Made by a program: the position numbers and the translations under genes. The notes under the pieces are model-generated. The model was not told the origin of the DNA. It was given only the letters and a program-made list of their open reading frames with translations, and made no database searches. A DNA stretch of 64,000 nt, taken from Herbidospora mongoliensis. Lineage in GTDB: Bacteria > Actinomycetota > Actinomycetes > Streptosporangiales > Streptosporangiaceae. Positions within the stretch are counted from its first letter, which is position 1. Every line of letters starts with the position of its first letter. The stretch is taken from contig NZ_BBXD01000017.1 of assembly GCF_001570545.1 (NCBI RefSeq), positions 1 through 64,000 of the forward strand, read 5' to 3'. Of the stretch, positions 52,701 through 61,012 are shown one piece after another.

Positions 52701-53834
52701 CTAGTGCGACCCGGGTTGAGCTTCTAACTGTTCACGCGCAGGGCCGACCTCGGGGTCGTTCGCCCAATGATGTGTTTTCTTAATTATCCGAGATACGCGT
52801 GCGTTCATTCGGCCTGATGACACGAATGGAAGTATCATCGCGAGTGCATTCATGCGGTCGGCCGCAAATGCGGCATCGGAGCTTGCGATTGCCGTAAGGA
52901 CCTGCCGGCCGATGTATTGCGCCTGAAATAGCGGCGACCGTGAGGCTATCTGTGTGGCAGCTTCATCGAGTAGCGAGTTAGCGTTGGTGTAATCAGCTAG
53001 CTGGCCAAGCCCAATCCCCACATCGCCCAGAATGGCAGCCGAAGAGAAGGCCGTTAAGCCTTCGGTATTCAGTGCTTGCTCAAGCGCCTCTCGGGATTGC
53101 TGCGACTGACCAGGTGTGGCGGCTAAAGCTCTGCCTAGCCTCATGTAGATCTGTGCGGTCTGATCTGGGGAAAGCTCGGGAATCGCTAGGCCGCGCTGGG
53201 CGTACTCGATCCCTCTGGCGTAGTCCCCCTTGTAGAGCTGGACTCGGCTCAAGATATCGAATGCACGAGCCTGTGCTGAGTGATCGGCCGCTTGCGTCGC
53301 ATATCGCAGCGCAAGCACTCCTACGCGTTCGGCCTGCGCAATGCTGTTTGCATCGTAGAGAATAAGTGTGGCTTGTGCCATTAACTCGGATGCGGCACCC
53401 AGAAGGGTCGGGCTCTGCGATTTTCCGATAACTTCTCTGATTTTCGCGACTTGCGCCAATGCCTGCGGCACCAGCGGGTTTCCGCCAATCGCATACCTAT
53501 TGTTTGCGAGCGATACAGATAAAGCGCGCAAATAGTTGGGGTCGTGATACGGAGTTGTAGTTGGCGAAGGTATGAACATGACGGAAGCAGCGGCGGTCAA
53601 GAACTCCCTGCGCTTCACTTCATCTCCCTCGTCTCGTTGTGTGACTATCCGGACTTCGAGACCAATGCGGGCTAGCAGCGGGGCTGCCTTGCCGATGCCG
53701 GGGTCCGTGGCTCCCCGGATCACTCGTGATACCCACACCTGAGATGTACCCAGTTGGTGGGCCAACTCGTTCTGAGTCCACGAGCGGTCGACCATCGTTC
53801 GGCGTAAAGCCTCTGAGAGTGTCCGCGCCTCCAT
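52701..53834 (-). CDS. XRE-family regulator with TPR-like C-terminal domain
   Basis: 377 residues from ATG at 53834. HTH_3: WTQNELAHQLGTSQVWVSRVIRG. After a short linker with REFLTAAASVMF (twin-basic, possibly only a family feature) comes a helical repeat domain: ATQAADHSAQARAFDILSRVQLYKGDYARGIEYAQRG, PDQTAQIYMRLGRALA. Such proteins are common in actinomycetes as regulators paired with RsbW-like kinases. Codon use is less GC-rich than upstream. Divergent from the kinase-like gene at 54023. Confidence 0.85.
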   Translation of the reverse strand: MEARTLSEALRRTMVDRSWTQNELAHQLGTSQVWVSRVIRGATDPGIGKAAPLLARIGLEVRIVTQRDEGDEVKRREFLTAAASVMFIPSPTTTPYHDPNYLRALSVSLANNRYAIGGNPLVPQALAQVAKIREVIGKSQSPTLLGAASELMAQATLILYDANSIAQAERVGVLALRYATQAADHSAQARAFDILSRVQLYKGDYARGIEYAQRGLAIPELSPDQTAQIYMRLGRALAATPGQSQQSREALEQALNTEGLTAFSSAAILGDVGIGLGQLADYTNANSLLDEAATQIASRSPLFQAQYIGRQVLTAIASSDAAFAADRMNALAMILPFVSSGRMNARVSRIIKKTHHWANDPEVGPAREQLEAQPGSH

Positions 53835-53838
53835 GACC

Positions 53839-53858
53839 TCAGATTATTCACAATCTGA
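53839..53858. promoter_or_regulatory. Palindrome before the XRE-TPR start codon
   Basis: TCAGATT (53839-53845), six-base spacer, AATCTGA (53852-53858). It touches the Shine-Dalgarno of the XRE gene (GAGG-TC-ATG on the minus strand), consistent with autorepression. Confidence 0.6.
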
Positions 53859-54022
53859 ATATCGCGCTAGGGCGTAACGGCCAGGTGGGGTCAGAATCCC
53901 GAAGGAACACGACGTGGCCGGAAGGTCGCGGAACGAAGCGGACCCGCCCCGGTGCCTTGCACAACACCGTGACGGGTCCTTGACCAGGAGGGTGATCCTG
54001 ATCCATGGCACACGATAGGGCT

Positions 54023-54523
54023 ATGAATGGGGTTCGGCGAGATGATCTCTCGCCGGTGCCCTTACGCAGAGAGTTTTCGGACACAGGCAGAGGTTCCGGT
54101 GGCGGCGCGCAGCGTCGGGGCAGATCTTTGGAGCGTCATTACGAGTGCCTGATGGCGCACGCTCTTTCGTCGAAGTCCGCTCGGGCGTACGTGCGGAGGG
54201 CGGTCCTCGCGGTGGGACGTGATGACCTGGTGGACGCCGCCCAACTGGTGACTTCCGAGCTGATCGCCAACGCGATTGCGGCGACTCGGGAGGCGGACAA
54301 CGGGCCGGGAACCGTTGCGGTGGGGGTGTATCAGTTCGGCCGGGCCTTTGTGATCGAGGTCTGGGATTGCAGCCGGGTGCCTCCTCGGATGGTCGACGCC
54401 ACCACCGATGATGAGGGCGGGCGGGGGCTGCTGCTGGTCGGCGCGGTGTCGTCGGACTGGGGTTTCCGGTGGCCGGTCTCGGGCGGGAAGGTCGTTTACG
54501 CGGTCGTCGGGACGGTGTTGTGA
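54023..54523 (+). CDS. RsbW-like HATPase (anti-sigma-type serine kinase)
   Basis: 166 residues from ATG at 54023 (ATG at 54005 possible). HATPase_c_2 domain: SKSARAYVRRAVLAVGRDDL, N box TSELIANAIAATREA, EVWDCSRVPPRMVD, GGRGLLLVGAVSSDWGF. Usual roles are binding a sigma factor or regulator and phosphorylating an antagonist. The first ~45 residues are low-complexity. It overlaps the next gene (GTGA). Divergent from the XRE-TPR gene, a pair layout common in actinomycetes. Confidence 0.85.
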   Translation: MNGVRRDDLSPVPLRREFSDTGRGSGGGAQRRGRSLERHYECLMAHALSSKSARAYVRRAVLAVGRDDLVDAAQLVTSELIANAIAATREADNGPGTVAVGVYQFGRAFVIEVWDCSRVPPRMVDATTDDEGGRGLLLVGAVSSDWGFRWPVSGGKVVYAVVGTVL

Positions 54524-54897
54524 GCGAGCCGGGAGAGATCACGGTCGCAGGCGGGCCGGATGATGCGGCGGACTTGCGGGCGCTGGAACAGCTGCTCGAC
54601 GCGGGGGGCCTCTCCACGGTTTTCATCCCGGACTTGTGTGAGGCGGCTGCCGCGCGGGCCGCGACTCCGGGCCTGCTGGTTCTCACCCGGGATCGGCGGG
54701 AGGTGGCTCGGGTCTACATGGGGCCGCGTAGCGGGGCGTACATGGTCCAGTTCCTGATGGGATCGGGTTCGGATGCCTCGCGCGTGCTGCCGGTGATGGG
54801 TGCCAGACAGGCGGCGGCCAGGATCGCGGGGGGCTCTGGTGTCTCGGGGCTTCTGGCCGGCTCGGCGGAACACGGGGTTACCGATGTCGCTGAGTAG
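54520..54897 (+). CDS. Small protein of unknown function in the RsbW-like operon
   Basis: 125 residues from GTG at 54520, overlapping the kinase stop. No recognised domain. Alpha/beta pattern: DLRALEQLLDAGGLSTVFIPDLCEA, TPGLLVLTRDRREVARVYMGPRSGAYMVQFLMG. The close coupling suggests it is a partner or substrate of the kinase. Confidence 0.65.
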   Translation: MSEPGEITVAGGPDDAADLRALEQLLDAGGLSTVFIPDLCEAAAARAATPGLLVLTRDRREVARVYMGPRSGAYMVQFLMGSGSDASRVLPVMGARQAAARIAGGSGVSGLLAGSAEHGVTDVAE

Positions 54898-55330
54898 AGC
54901 GCTTACCGGGCTGCGTCGCCGGTCGTGGGATCTGCGGGAGGCGGCGTTTCGCCTGCTGGATCACGTCGAGGTGGCGTGGGAGCGGAAGGCCGTTGAAGCG
55001 GCGGAGGCAGGGATTGAGGACCTGGCGGTTTTGCTGGATGAGCGCGGGATCTATCGCGTGTACTACGGCGGGCCGGGTCTGATCGAAATCGGCCGGTTGT
55101 CGGACGGGCGGTTGGGTGCATGGGTCAGGTACAGCGTCCGGAGTGGGCTGTATCTCGTGGGGGCGACTCATGGCCCGACTGCCGTGGCTTCGGACAGGTA
55201 CGAGGCGGCGGAACTGGTCCCGGGTTATGGGCCGACGTCGTTGACGGCGCTGTGCTGGTCGCCGGAGTGGGATCGGTTCCGGGAAGAGGTCGACGCCATC
55301 CGTGACCAGATGTATGGCGGTGAGGACTGA
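54884..55330 (+). CDS. Protein of unknown function in the RsbW-like operon
   Basis: 148 residues from ATG at 54884, overlapping the previous gene by 14 bases. No recognised domain. It contains EDLAVLLDERGIYRVYYGGPGLIEIGRL, resembling in layout the VLTRD..VARVYMGP segment of the preceding protein, so the two may be distant paralogues or partners. Confidence 0.65.
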   Translation: MSLSRALTGLRRRSWDLREAAFRLLDHVEVAWERKAVEAAEAGIEDLAVLLDERGIYRVYYGGPGLIEIGRLSDGRLGAWVRYSVRSGLYLVGATHGPTAVASDRYEAAELVPGYGPTSLTALCWSPEWDRFREEVDAIRDQMYGGED

Positions 55331-55529
55331 GGGCCGGGGTGGGCTGAGACGGCTGCCGGGCCGGTGGGCTTCTCCCCGGGTACTGGTGGTGACCCGAGGG
55401 GGTGAGCGAGCCATTGACGTGTGTCCCCCGCACACGTGGACGGTGCGGTTCCGGTGGCAAGGGGGCGGGGTGGGTTGTAACGCGTCCGGCGTGCTCCTCA
55501 CCCCGCCTTCGTTCTGGGCAGATCACGGG

Positions 55530-55772
55530 ATGAGTCGTCGGCTCTCCCGTCGCGACAGGCGGTGGTGCGTGAAGCTCTCGGAACTGGCGGAGAAGTACGG
55601 ACGGCGGTGGGACATCACCGGCAGCGGCACGGAGGGGTGGACGGCGGTGCGTCGTCAGCTCATTCGGCAAGAGGCGTTGGATCGGGGGCTGTCCAATGTC
55701 CGGTGCGGCAACACCTTGGAGGACCTGGCCGCGCGCTTGAAGGAAGAGGAGGCAGCGGAGTGGAAGAAGTAG
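55530..55772 (+). CDS. Small hypothetical protein
   Basis: 80 residues from ATG at 55530 (GTG at 55569, MKLSELAEKYG, is an alternative start). Basic and helical: WCVKLSELAEKYGRRWDITGSG, EGWTAVRRQLIRQEALDRGLSN, LEDLAARLKEEEA. The VKLSELAEKYGRRWDI part resembles a small DNA-binding or partner protein. Follows the unknown-function genes on the same strand with a 199-base gap. Confidence 0.55.
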   Translation: MSRRLSRRDRRWCVKLSELAEKYGRRWDITGSGTEGWTAVRRQLIRQEALDRGLSNVRCGNTLEDLAARLKEEEAAEWKK

Positions 55773-56174
55773 CGCTTCCGTGGTTCCCCGTCGCCGGTCG
55801 GTTCGGCGGCATGACGGCGCGTCTGGGCGTGCGTGTTCGGCAGTTCGAGACGGGATGAATCCGGAGGCCGGTGAAAGGCCGGTCTCCCTGTGATCGTGCG
55901 GCGGTGGGGCGTCTTCCCGATGAGGTCTCGCCTACCTCTCCCCACCGCCGCACCCCTTCTTGCCGTGGCGGGTTCTTGCCGGGGCGGGCAAGTCGGTCGC
56001 GTGCCGACGAACTTAGGCTCCGATGTGGGCGCTGTGTATCTGGCTATGGCGCTACGGCCTGCGTGCGGTCGGAGTGGCTGGGCCGGCGGAATGACCGCAG
56101 GTCACCCGTAGGGCGAGCGCAAAGCGAGTTCGGCCGGCGCTGACACGGGCCGCATGTTGATCTAGGAGGTAGTT
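55773..56174. other. 402-base intergenic region with terminator-like hairpin
   Basis: No gene recognised. A hairpin lies at 55863-55887. The end has the strong ribosome-binding site AGGAGGTAGTT for the gene at 56175. Confidence 0.6.
55863..55887. terminator. Stem-loop, possible terminator of the 54.0-55.8 kb operon
   Basis: GGAGGCCGG (55863-55871), loop TGAAAGG, CCGGTCTCC (55879-55887); nine base pairs including one G-T wobble. Confidence 0.55.
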
Positions 56175-56507
56175 GTGGACGTGAAGGCCTTTCAGCACGT
56201 GTCGCCTTCGACGCTGCGTGTGCTGCGGGTGATGGTGTCGGATCCTGCGGCGGTGTATGGGTACGCGCTTGCTAGTGCTTGCGGGGTGCGGAGAAGGAAC
56301 CTCTATGTGATCTTGCATCGGCTGGTGGAGAAAGGGTGGCTGATCAGTGAGTGGGATTCGCCGAACCGGTCGGGTCCACGTCGGCGTCTGTACGGGTTGA
56401 GCTCCGGTGGTCGGCGGGCTGCGTTAGAGCTGCTGTCGGAGCATGGGATAGAGCTGCTGGCGAACTCGCCCCTTGAGCCGGTGTCGGCGGTGCTGTCTAA
56501 GCCGTGA
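56175..56507 (+). CDS. PadR-like winged-helix protein
   Basis: 110 residues from GTG at 56175, preceded by AGGAGGTAGTT. Winged HTH: STLRVLRVMVSDPAAVYGYALASACGVRRRNLYVILHRLVEKGWLISEWD, with RRRLYGLSSGGRRAALELL as the wing and C-helix. It resembles PadR/MarR-type small regulators. The GYALA-like N-terminus (tYGYeL motif) supports PadR. Target unknown; an AAGTGAT-N6-ATCACTT palindrome lies 87 bases downstream of its stop. Confidence 0.8.
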   Translation: MDVKAFQHVSPSTLRVLRVMVSDPAAVYGYALASACGVRRRNLYVILHRLVEKGWLISEWDSPNRSGPRRRLYGLSSGGRRAALELLSEHGIELLANSPLEPVSAVLSKP

Positions 56508-56857
56508 CGAGTCCGACCGGGAGGGCGGAAGTGTTCGGCAACCTCCGGCGGTCCCGTACAGACCGGATCGTCCCGTACGCCATCCCCCACCTTAAGTGAT
56601 CGGACAATCACTTTGCGTTGCTGTCGCTGCAAGGGTGTGGGCCAGTAGTGGATGTGTCGGTGGGGGGACTTGAACCGTTCGCCTATCTGCTTGAGCAGGG
56701 GAACCAGTGGCTTGAGCTGGGCTGAGTCTCGTACCCGATGAGCTGGGGCTGAGGAACGAAGCCGCTGACCCCCGATCGCCCCCAACCACGGATGGCGCTC
56801 AACCACAGTCAGGCGATCGTGAGAGTGGTGCCGGTCAGACGGCACCAGTTTGGAAGA
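56508..56857. other. 350-base intergenic region with an operator-like palindrome
   Basis: Between the wHTH gene and the small minus-strand membrane gene. No supported gene. Contains the palindrome at 56594-56613 and otherwise mixed sequence. Confidence 0.55.
56594..56613. promoter_or_regulatory. AAGTGAT-N6-ATCACTT inverted repeat
   Basis: Perfect 7-bp inverted repeat (56594-56600 and 56607-56613). May be the binding site of the nearby PadR-like protein (inference). Confidence 0.55.
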
Positions 56858-57097
56858 TTACGGTGCGATCTTGTCTCGTACCGTGTGACGCACGTCAGGA
56901 TCAGTGTTGGTCTGGCTCCCGCACAGAGGTTTAGCGGTTTTAGCGCAGGCGCGTTCGAACGTCGCTTGCTCGCCAATTTCGGGACGGTTGCAGATCTGGC
57001 TGGATCGGCGGATACGGGCGGTGGCCCAACCGAAAAAGGCTGTGGCCAGGTTCAGAACGCTGATGGCCAGTGGGATCCAGATAGTCAGGTGGTGCAT
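56858..57097 (-). CDS. Small single-helix membrane protein
   Basis: 79 residues from ATG at 57097, with GGAG seven bases upstream. One transmembrane helix at the N-terminus (HHLTIWIPLAISVLNLATAFFGW) followed by a basic tail (RIRRSSQICNRP). No family recognised. Composition is lower in GC than the core genome. It diverges from the large NTPase gene. Confidence 0.55.
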   Translation of the reverse strand: MHHLTIWIPLAISVLNLATAFFGWATARIRRSSQICNRPEIGEQATFERACAKTAKPLCGSQTNTDPDVRHTVRDKIAP

Positions 57098-57379
57098 GAT
57101 CGGCTCCAGTGCTGGTGAGATTAGGAGGTGGTCGGCACCATGTGGTGCTGATGTCACTGCACTGGAAGGTGGCGGTCTCCGGCAGCGGGTCCGGAAGAAG
57201 CCGGACGAATCACTGCGCGCGCACGTGTTGGCGAGGCAAGCTGACAGCACAAACGGTGAACGTCAAGCGGTGCCTTCAGCAGTGTCCGCCGCTCTTCGCC
57301 GCCACAACCGGACAGCACTTCGCCAGCAAGCGGGAACCGATATTCCTCACAGCGGGCGATCCCGTGAAAAGGAGCAGCG

Positions 57380-60300
57380 GTGACGCCCTCTCAGCCTCCA
57401 ATGGATCAGCAGCGCTCTGCAGGTGTTGAGCCAGCACAAGTGCACACTCCGGCAGAACTGGCTGCGGCGTTGGATGCACTGAGGGGCAACCGCTCGTATG
57501 CCGATCTCAGCAAGGCGGTACGGCCGGAGCGACTGGCTTCCAGCACAATCAGCGACCTGCTTAACAACAAGGTCCGCCCCTCGACCGAGACGTTGGAGCT
57601 GTTCCTCAAAGCTTGCTGCATTCCCGAGGAACACAAGGAGCCATGGCGGACCGCACGGAACCGTGCCCTGACAGCGACGTCCGCGTTAGCGGGACTGGTG
57701 CGAATGGAGCGGGCCGATCCGCGCCGGCTCGGGGTACACGCCGCCATCGATGCCCCAGGTGCTAATGGCCCCTTACCGGTCTACGTGGAGCGTGACACTG
57801 ACACCGACTCGCGCGGGGTTCGAGCGTTAATCCATGAGGCCACCCAACGCGGGGGCATGGTGGTGTTGGTGGGTGGTTCCTCGGTAGGCAAAACCCGTTG
57901 CGCCTTTGAGGCGCTCAACGCCTTGGTGCCGCAATGGTGGTTATTACAACCAGCCGATGCCGAGCAGGTACGTCAGGTAGCTGCGACTGCTCCGGAGCGA
58001 CTGGTGGTGTGGCTAGACGAGCTGCAGCGCTATTTGGGTGGCTCTACCGGTTTGAGCGCAAGCACGATCCGCACGTTGCTTCACGGTGGAACAGTCGTGG
58101 TGGCCACAATCTGGCCCGAGCGCTACACCGCTTATACCGCTCCGCCCGTCACTAATCGCGACGACCCATATGCCGGCGAGCGTGAATTACTCAGCCTGGC
58201 CCATGTTGCACACCTCAAAGCCCAATTGACCGCTGGTGAGCGCCAGCGCGCACGTCATGCCGCCCATCACGACCCACGGATCGCCCTGGCTCTGAGATCG
58301 ACCGACTATGGCCTAACCCAAGTCATCGCCGCCGCGCCTCAGCTGATCGACCGCTGGCACGGGTCTGACCCCTACGCGGCAGCGATCTTAAATGCGGCCA
58401 TCGATGCCACCCGCTTGGGTGCGCGTGCACCGCTCAGCGCCGATCTCTTGCGTGCAGCCGCACCCGGCTACTGCGACTCGCGCCAGCGCGCCACCGCCCC
58501 GGACAATTGGTTCGAGGCTGGCTTGGCCTACGCCACGCAGACCTTACACGGAGCAACTGCCGCACTTGCCCCCATTGCTGCTCCTGGTGAGATGGGTAAG
58601 CCATCGGGATACTCGGTGGCCGATTACCTCCAGCAGCACGCCGGTCACCAACGCCGCGCGGTAAAGGTGCCCAATTCCCTCTGGACGGCACTCACACAGC
58701 ATCTAGTTGATCCTGAAGATCAGATCCGCACAGGACACAGCGCTCGACGGCGTCTGCTATACAGCCACACCGAAGCGTTGTACCGCAAAGCAGTCGATTG
58801 TGGACATCCGAATGCGTCCCATTGGCTCGACGACCTACTCGTCGCTCCTGATCATCTGAAAGACCTCCGGGCCCGAGCCGATAACGGAGACGAGCAAGCC
58901 GCTTTCTGGCTGGCGGGTCTACTCACAGCCCAGGGTTGGGAAGACGAGCTCCGCGCCCGAGCCGATAACGGCGATTACCATGCCACTTCCCGGCTAATAG
59001 ACGTGCTGATAGTCCAGGGCCGGGAAGACGAGCTTCGCGCCCGAGCCGATAACGACGACGAACCAGCCGCTTCCCGGCTGGCGGATTTGCTGGCCCTGCA
59101 GGGCCGGGAAGACGAGCTTCGCGCCCGAGCCGATAACGACGACGAGCCAGCCGCTTCCCGGCTGGCGGATTTGCTGGCCCTGCAGGGCCGGGAAGACGAG
59201 CTTCGCGCCCGAGCCGATAACGACGACGAGCCAGCCGCTTCCCGGCTGGCGGGTTTGCTGGCCCTGCAGGGGCGGAAAGATGAACTCCGCGCCCGGGCGG
59301 ACGCTGGGGACTGGCACGCCGCCTTACGGCTAGCTGAGCAATTAGCCTTGCTAGGCAGAGAAGATGAACTCCGCGATCAGTGCGATGCAGGCAACCTGCA
59401 TGCCACCATGCGGCTGATGGATTTGCTGGTTGACCCGCGGAGGGAAGACGACCTCCGAGCCCGGGCTGACACCGGCAACCGGCCTGCCGCCTCTCGCTTG
59501 GCAGATCTTCTAATTGCTCGGGGCCGGGAAGACGAACTCCGGGCCCGAGCCGACGCCGGAGACGAGCCGGCCATCAATCGGCTGGTAGGGCTACTTGCGG
59601 CTCAGGGGAGGAGAGACGAACTCCGCGCCCGAGCCGACGCGGGCGACGAACAGGCGGCTTCCCGGCTGGCGGACTTGCTGGCCTTGCAGGGCCGGGAAGA
59701 CGAGCTCCGCGCCCGAGCCGACGCTGGCGACACCCCGGCTAATGCCCGACTGGTCTCCTTGCTGGCCTTGCAGGGCCGGGAAGATGAACTCCGCGCCCGA
59801 GCCGACGCGGGCGACGAAAAGGCGGCTTCCCGGCTGGCGGACTTGCTGGCCTTGCACGGCCGGGAAGATGAACTCCGCGCCCAAGCCGACACCGATGATT
59901 GGGATGCTGCCATTCGGTTAGCTCAGCTATTGACCTTGCAGGGCAGAGATGGAGAACTCCGCACCCGAGCTGACAACGGCGACGGATTTGCGGCCATTCA
60001 GTTAGCAGACCTTCTGATTGCTCAAGGCCGGGAAGATGAACTCCGTGCCCGAGCCGATGCCGGCGACCCTCAGGCCAACATCCGCTTGTCAGACCTATTG
60101 GTTGCCCGAGGCTGGGAAGACGAACTCCGCGCCCGAGCTGACACGGGGGACAGCCGGGCTACTTCCCGGCTGATAGAGCTGTTGCTTGCCCGGGGCCATG
60201 AAGACGAACTGCGCACCCGAGCTGATAACGGTGACGACCAGGCCGCCTCCCAACTGATAGACCTGCTGATTGCCCAGGGTCGGGAAGACGAACTCCGCGC

Positions 60301-60835
60301 CCGGTTCGACGCCGGCGAAAGGACGGCTAACTATCGCCTGACTGACTTGCTGATCGCCCAAGGCCGAGAAGATGAACTCCGCACCCTTGCCGACGCGGGA
60401 GACGTGAGGGCCGCTTCCTATCTGATTGACTTATTGATCGCCCAGGGCCGAGAAGATGAAGTCCGCGCCCGGGCCAACACGGGAGACTGGAACGCCGATT
60501 TCCGGCTAGCAGACCTGCTGATCGCCCAGGGCCGGGAAGACGAACTCCGCGCCCGCGCCGACGCAGGAAGCCTCTATGCCAGCAAACGGATGACAGACCT
60601 GCTGATCGCCCAGGGCCGGGAAGACGAACTCCGCGCCCGAGCCGACGCAGGAGACTGGAGTGCTGCTTCCCAGTTGACGTACCTGCTGGCTTATGAAGCT
60701 CGGGAAGACGAATTGCGTTTCCAAATCGAGGTCGGTAACTCAGCCATCGCCTACCTGCTAGCCGATGTCCTCGTGAGATTGGAACGACAGGAGGAAGCGG
60801 ATCGTCTGCGTCGATTCGGTCTGTCGATTGGGTAG
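57380..60835 (+). CDS. HTH - P-loop NTPase - 28-residue helical-repeat protein
   Basis: 1151 residues from GTG at 57380 (AAAGGAG upstream). Residues ~24-100: XRE-like helix-turn-helix (LAAALDALRGNRSYADLSKA, SSTISDLLNNKVRPSTETLELFLKACC). Residues ~145-430: P-loop NTPase with Walker A GGSSVGKT (165-172) and Walker B RLVVWLDELQ (207-216). Residues 494-1137: exactly 23 repeats of 28 residues, consensus DELRARADAGDxxAASRLADLLAxQGRE; a 14-residue tail follows. This resembles STAND-type NTPases, where a C-terminal repeat array senses a trigger and the NTPase switches an effector. Here no effector domain beyond the HTH is seen, so it could be a ligand-gated regulator. No characterised relative is known to me. 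Confidence 0.85.
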   Translation: MTPSQPPMDQQRSAGVEPAQVHTPAELAAALDALRGNRSYADLSKAVRPERLASSTISDLLNNKVRPSTETLELFLKACCIPEEHKEPWRTARNRALTATSALAGLVRMERADPRRLGVHAAIDAPGANGPLPVYVERDTDTDSRGVRALIHEATQRGGMVVLVGGSSVGKTRCAFEALNALVPQWWLLQPADAEQVRQVAATAPERLVVWLDELQRYLGGSTGLSASTIRTLLHGGTVVVATIWPERYTAYTAPPVTNRDDPYAGERELLSLAHVAHLKAQLTAGERQRARHAAHHDPRIALALRSTDYGLTQVIAAAPQLIDRWHGSDPYAAAILNAAIDATRLGARAPLSADLLRAAAPGYCDSRQRATAPDNWFEAGLAYATQTLHGATAALAPIAAPGEMGKPSGYSVADYLQQHAGHQRRAVKVPNSLWTALTQHLVDPEDQIRTGHSARRRLLYSHTEALYRKAVDCGHPNASHWLDDLLVAPDHLKDLRARADNGDEQAAFWLAGLLTAQGWEDELRARADNGDYHATSRLIDVLIVQGREDELRARADNDDEPAASRLADLLALQGREDELRARADNDDEPAASRLADLLALQGREDELRARADNDDEPAASRLAGLLALQGRKDELRARADAGDWHAALRLAEQLALLGREDELRDQCDAGNLHATMRLMDLLVDPRREDDLRARADTGNRPAASRLADLLIARGREDELRARADAGDEPAINRLVGLLAAQGRRDELRARADAGDEQAASRLADLLALQGREDELRARADAGDTPANARLVSLLALQGREDELRARADAGDEKAASRLADLLALHGREDELRAQADTDDWDAAIRLAQLLTLQGRDGELRTRADNGDGFAAIQLADLLIAQGREDELRARADAGDPQANIRLSDLLVARGWEDELRARADTGDSRATSRLIELLLARGHEDELRTRADNGDDQAASQLIDLLIAQGREDELRARFDAGERTANYRLTDLLIAQGREDELRTLADAGDVRAASYLIDLLIAQGREDEVRARANTGDWNADFRLADLLIAQGREDELRARADAGSLYASKRMTDLLIAQGREDELRARADAGDWSAASQLTYLLAYEAREDELRFQIEVGNSAIAYLLADVLVRLERQEEADRLRRFGLSIG
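58859..60790 (+). repeat. 84-bp coding repeat array, 23 units
   Basis: 1932 bases equal 23 x 84 exactly, each unit 28 codons. Units 3, 4 and 5 (59027-59278) are nearly identical at DNA level: one difference between units 3 and 4, three between 4 and 5. Others differ more, so the array grows by recent duplication. Confidence 0.92.
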
Positions 60836-61012
60836 TCATGCTCCTGACCCGGGCCTTTCGGTCCATCGTCCGCGAAGCATTCTATGCGACTAGCGCACAG
60901 GTGATCCCAACCCTCGTCATTGCTGTTCTTAATCGAGCTCCACACCCGACCGCAAATAGCGCCCTCCTGTTCCGGTCCACGGAAAGACATTTCCTTTTTT
61001 GGTCCTCGCTTC

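Noticed and set aside
56303-56845. Minus-strand open frame across the PadR-like gene and following region
   Set aside because: It overlaps the wHTH gene, which has a strong ribosome-binding site and a recognisable fold. No domain in the antisense translation.
56904-57383. Plus-strand open frame before the NTPase gene
   Set aside because: Off-frame to the small membrane gene and lacking any recognised domain; 57098-57379 is best read as a promoter/leader region.
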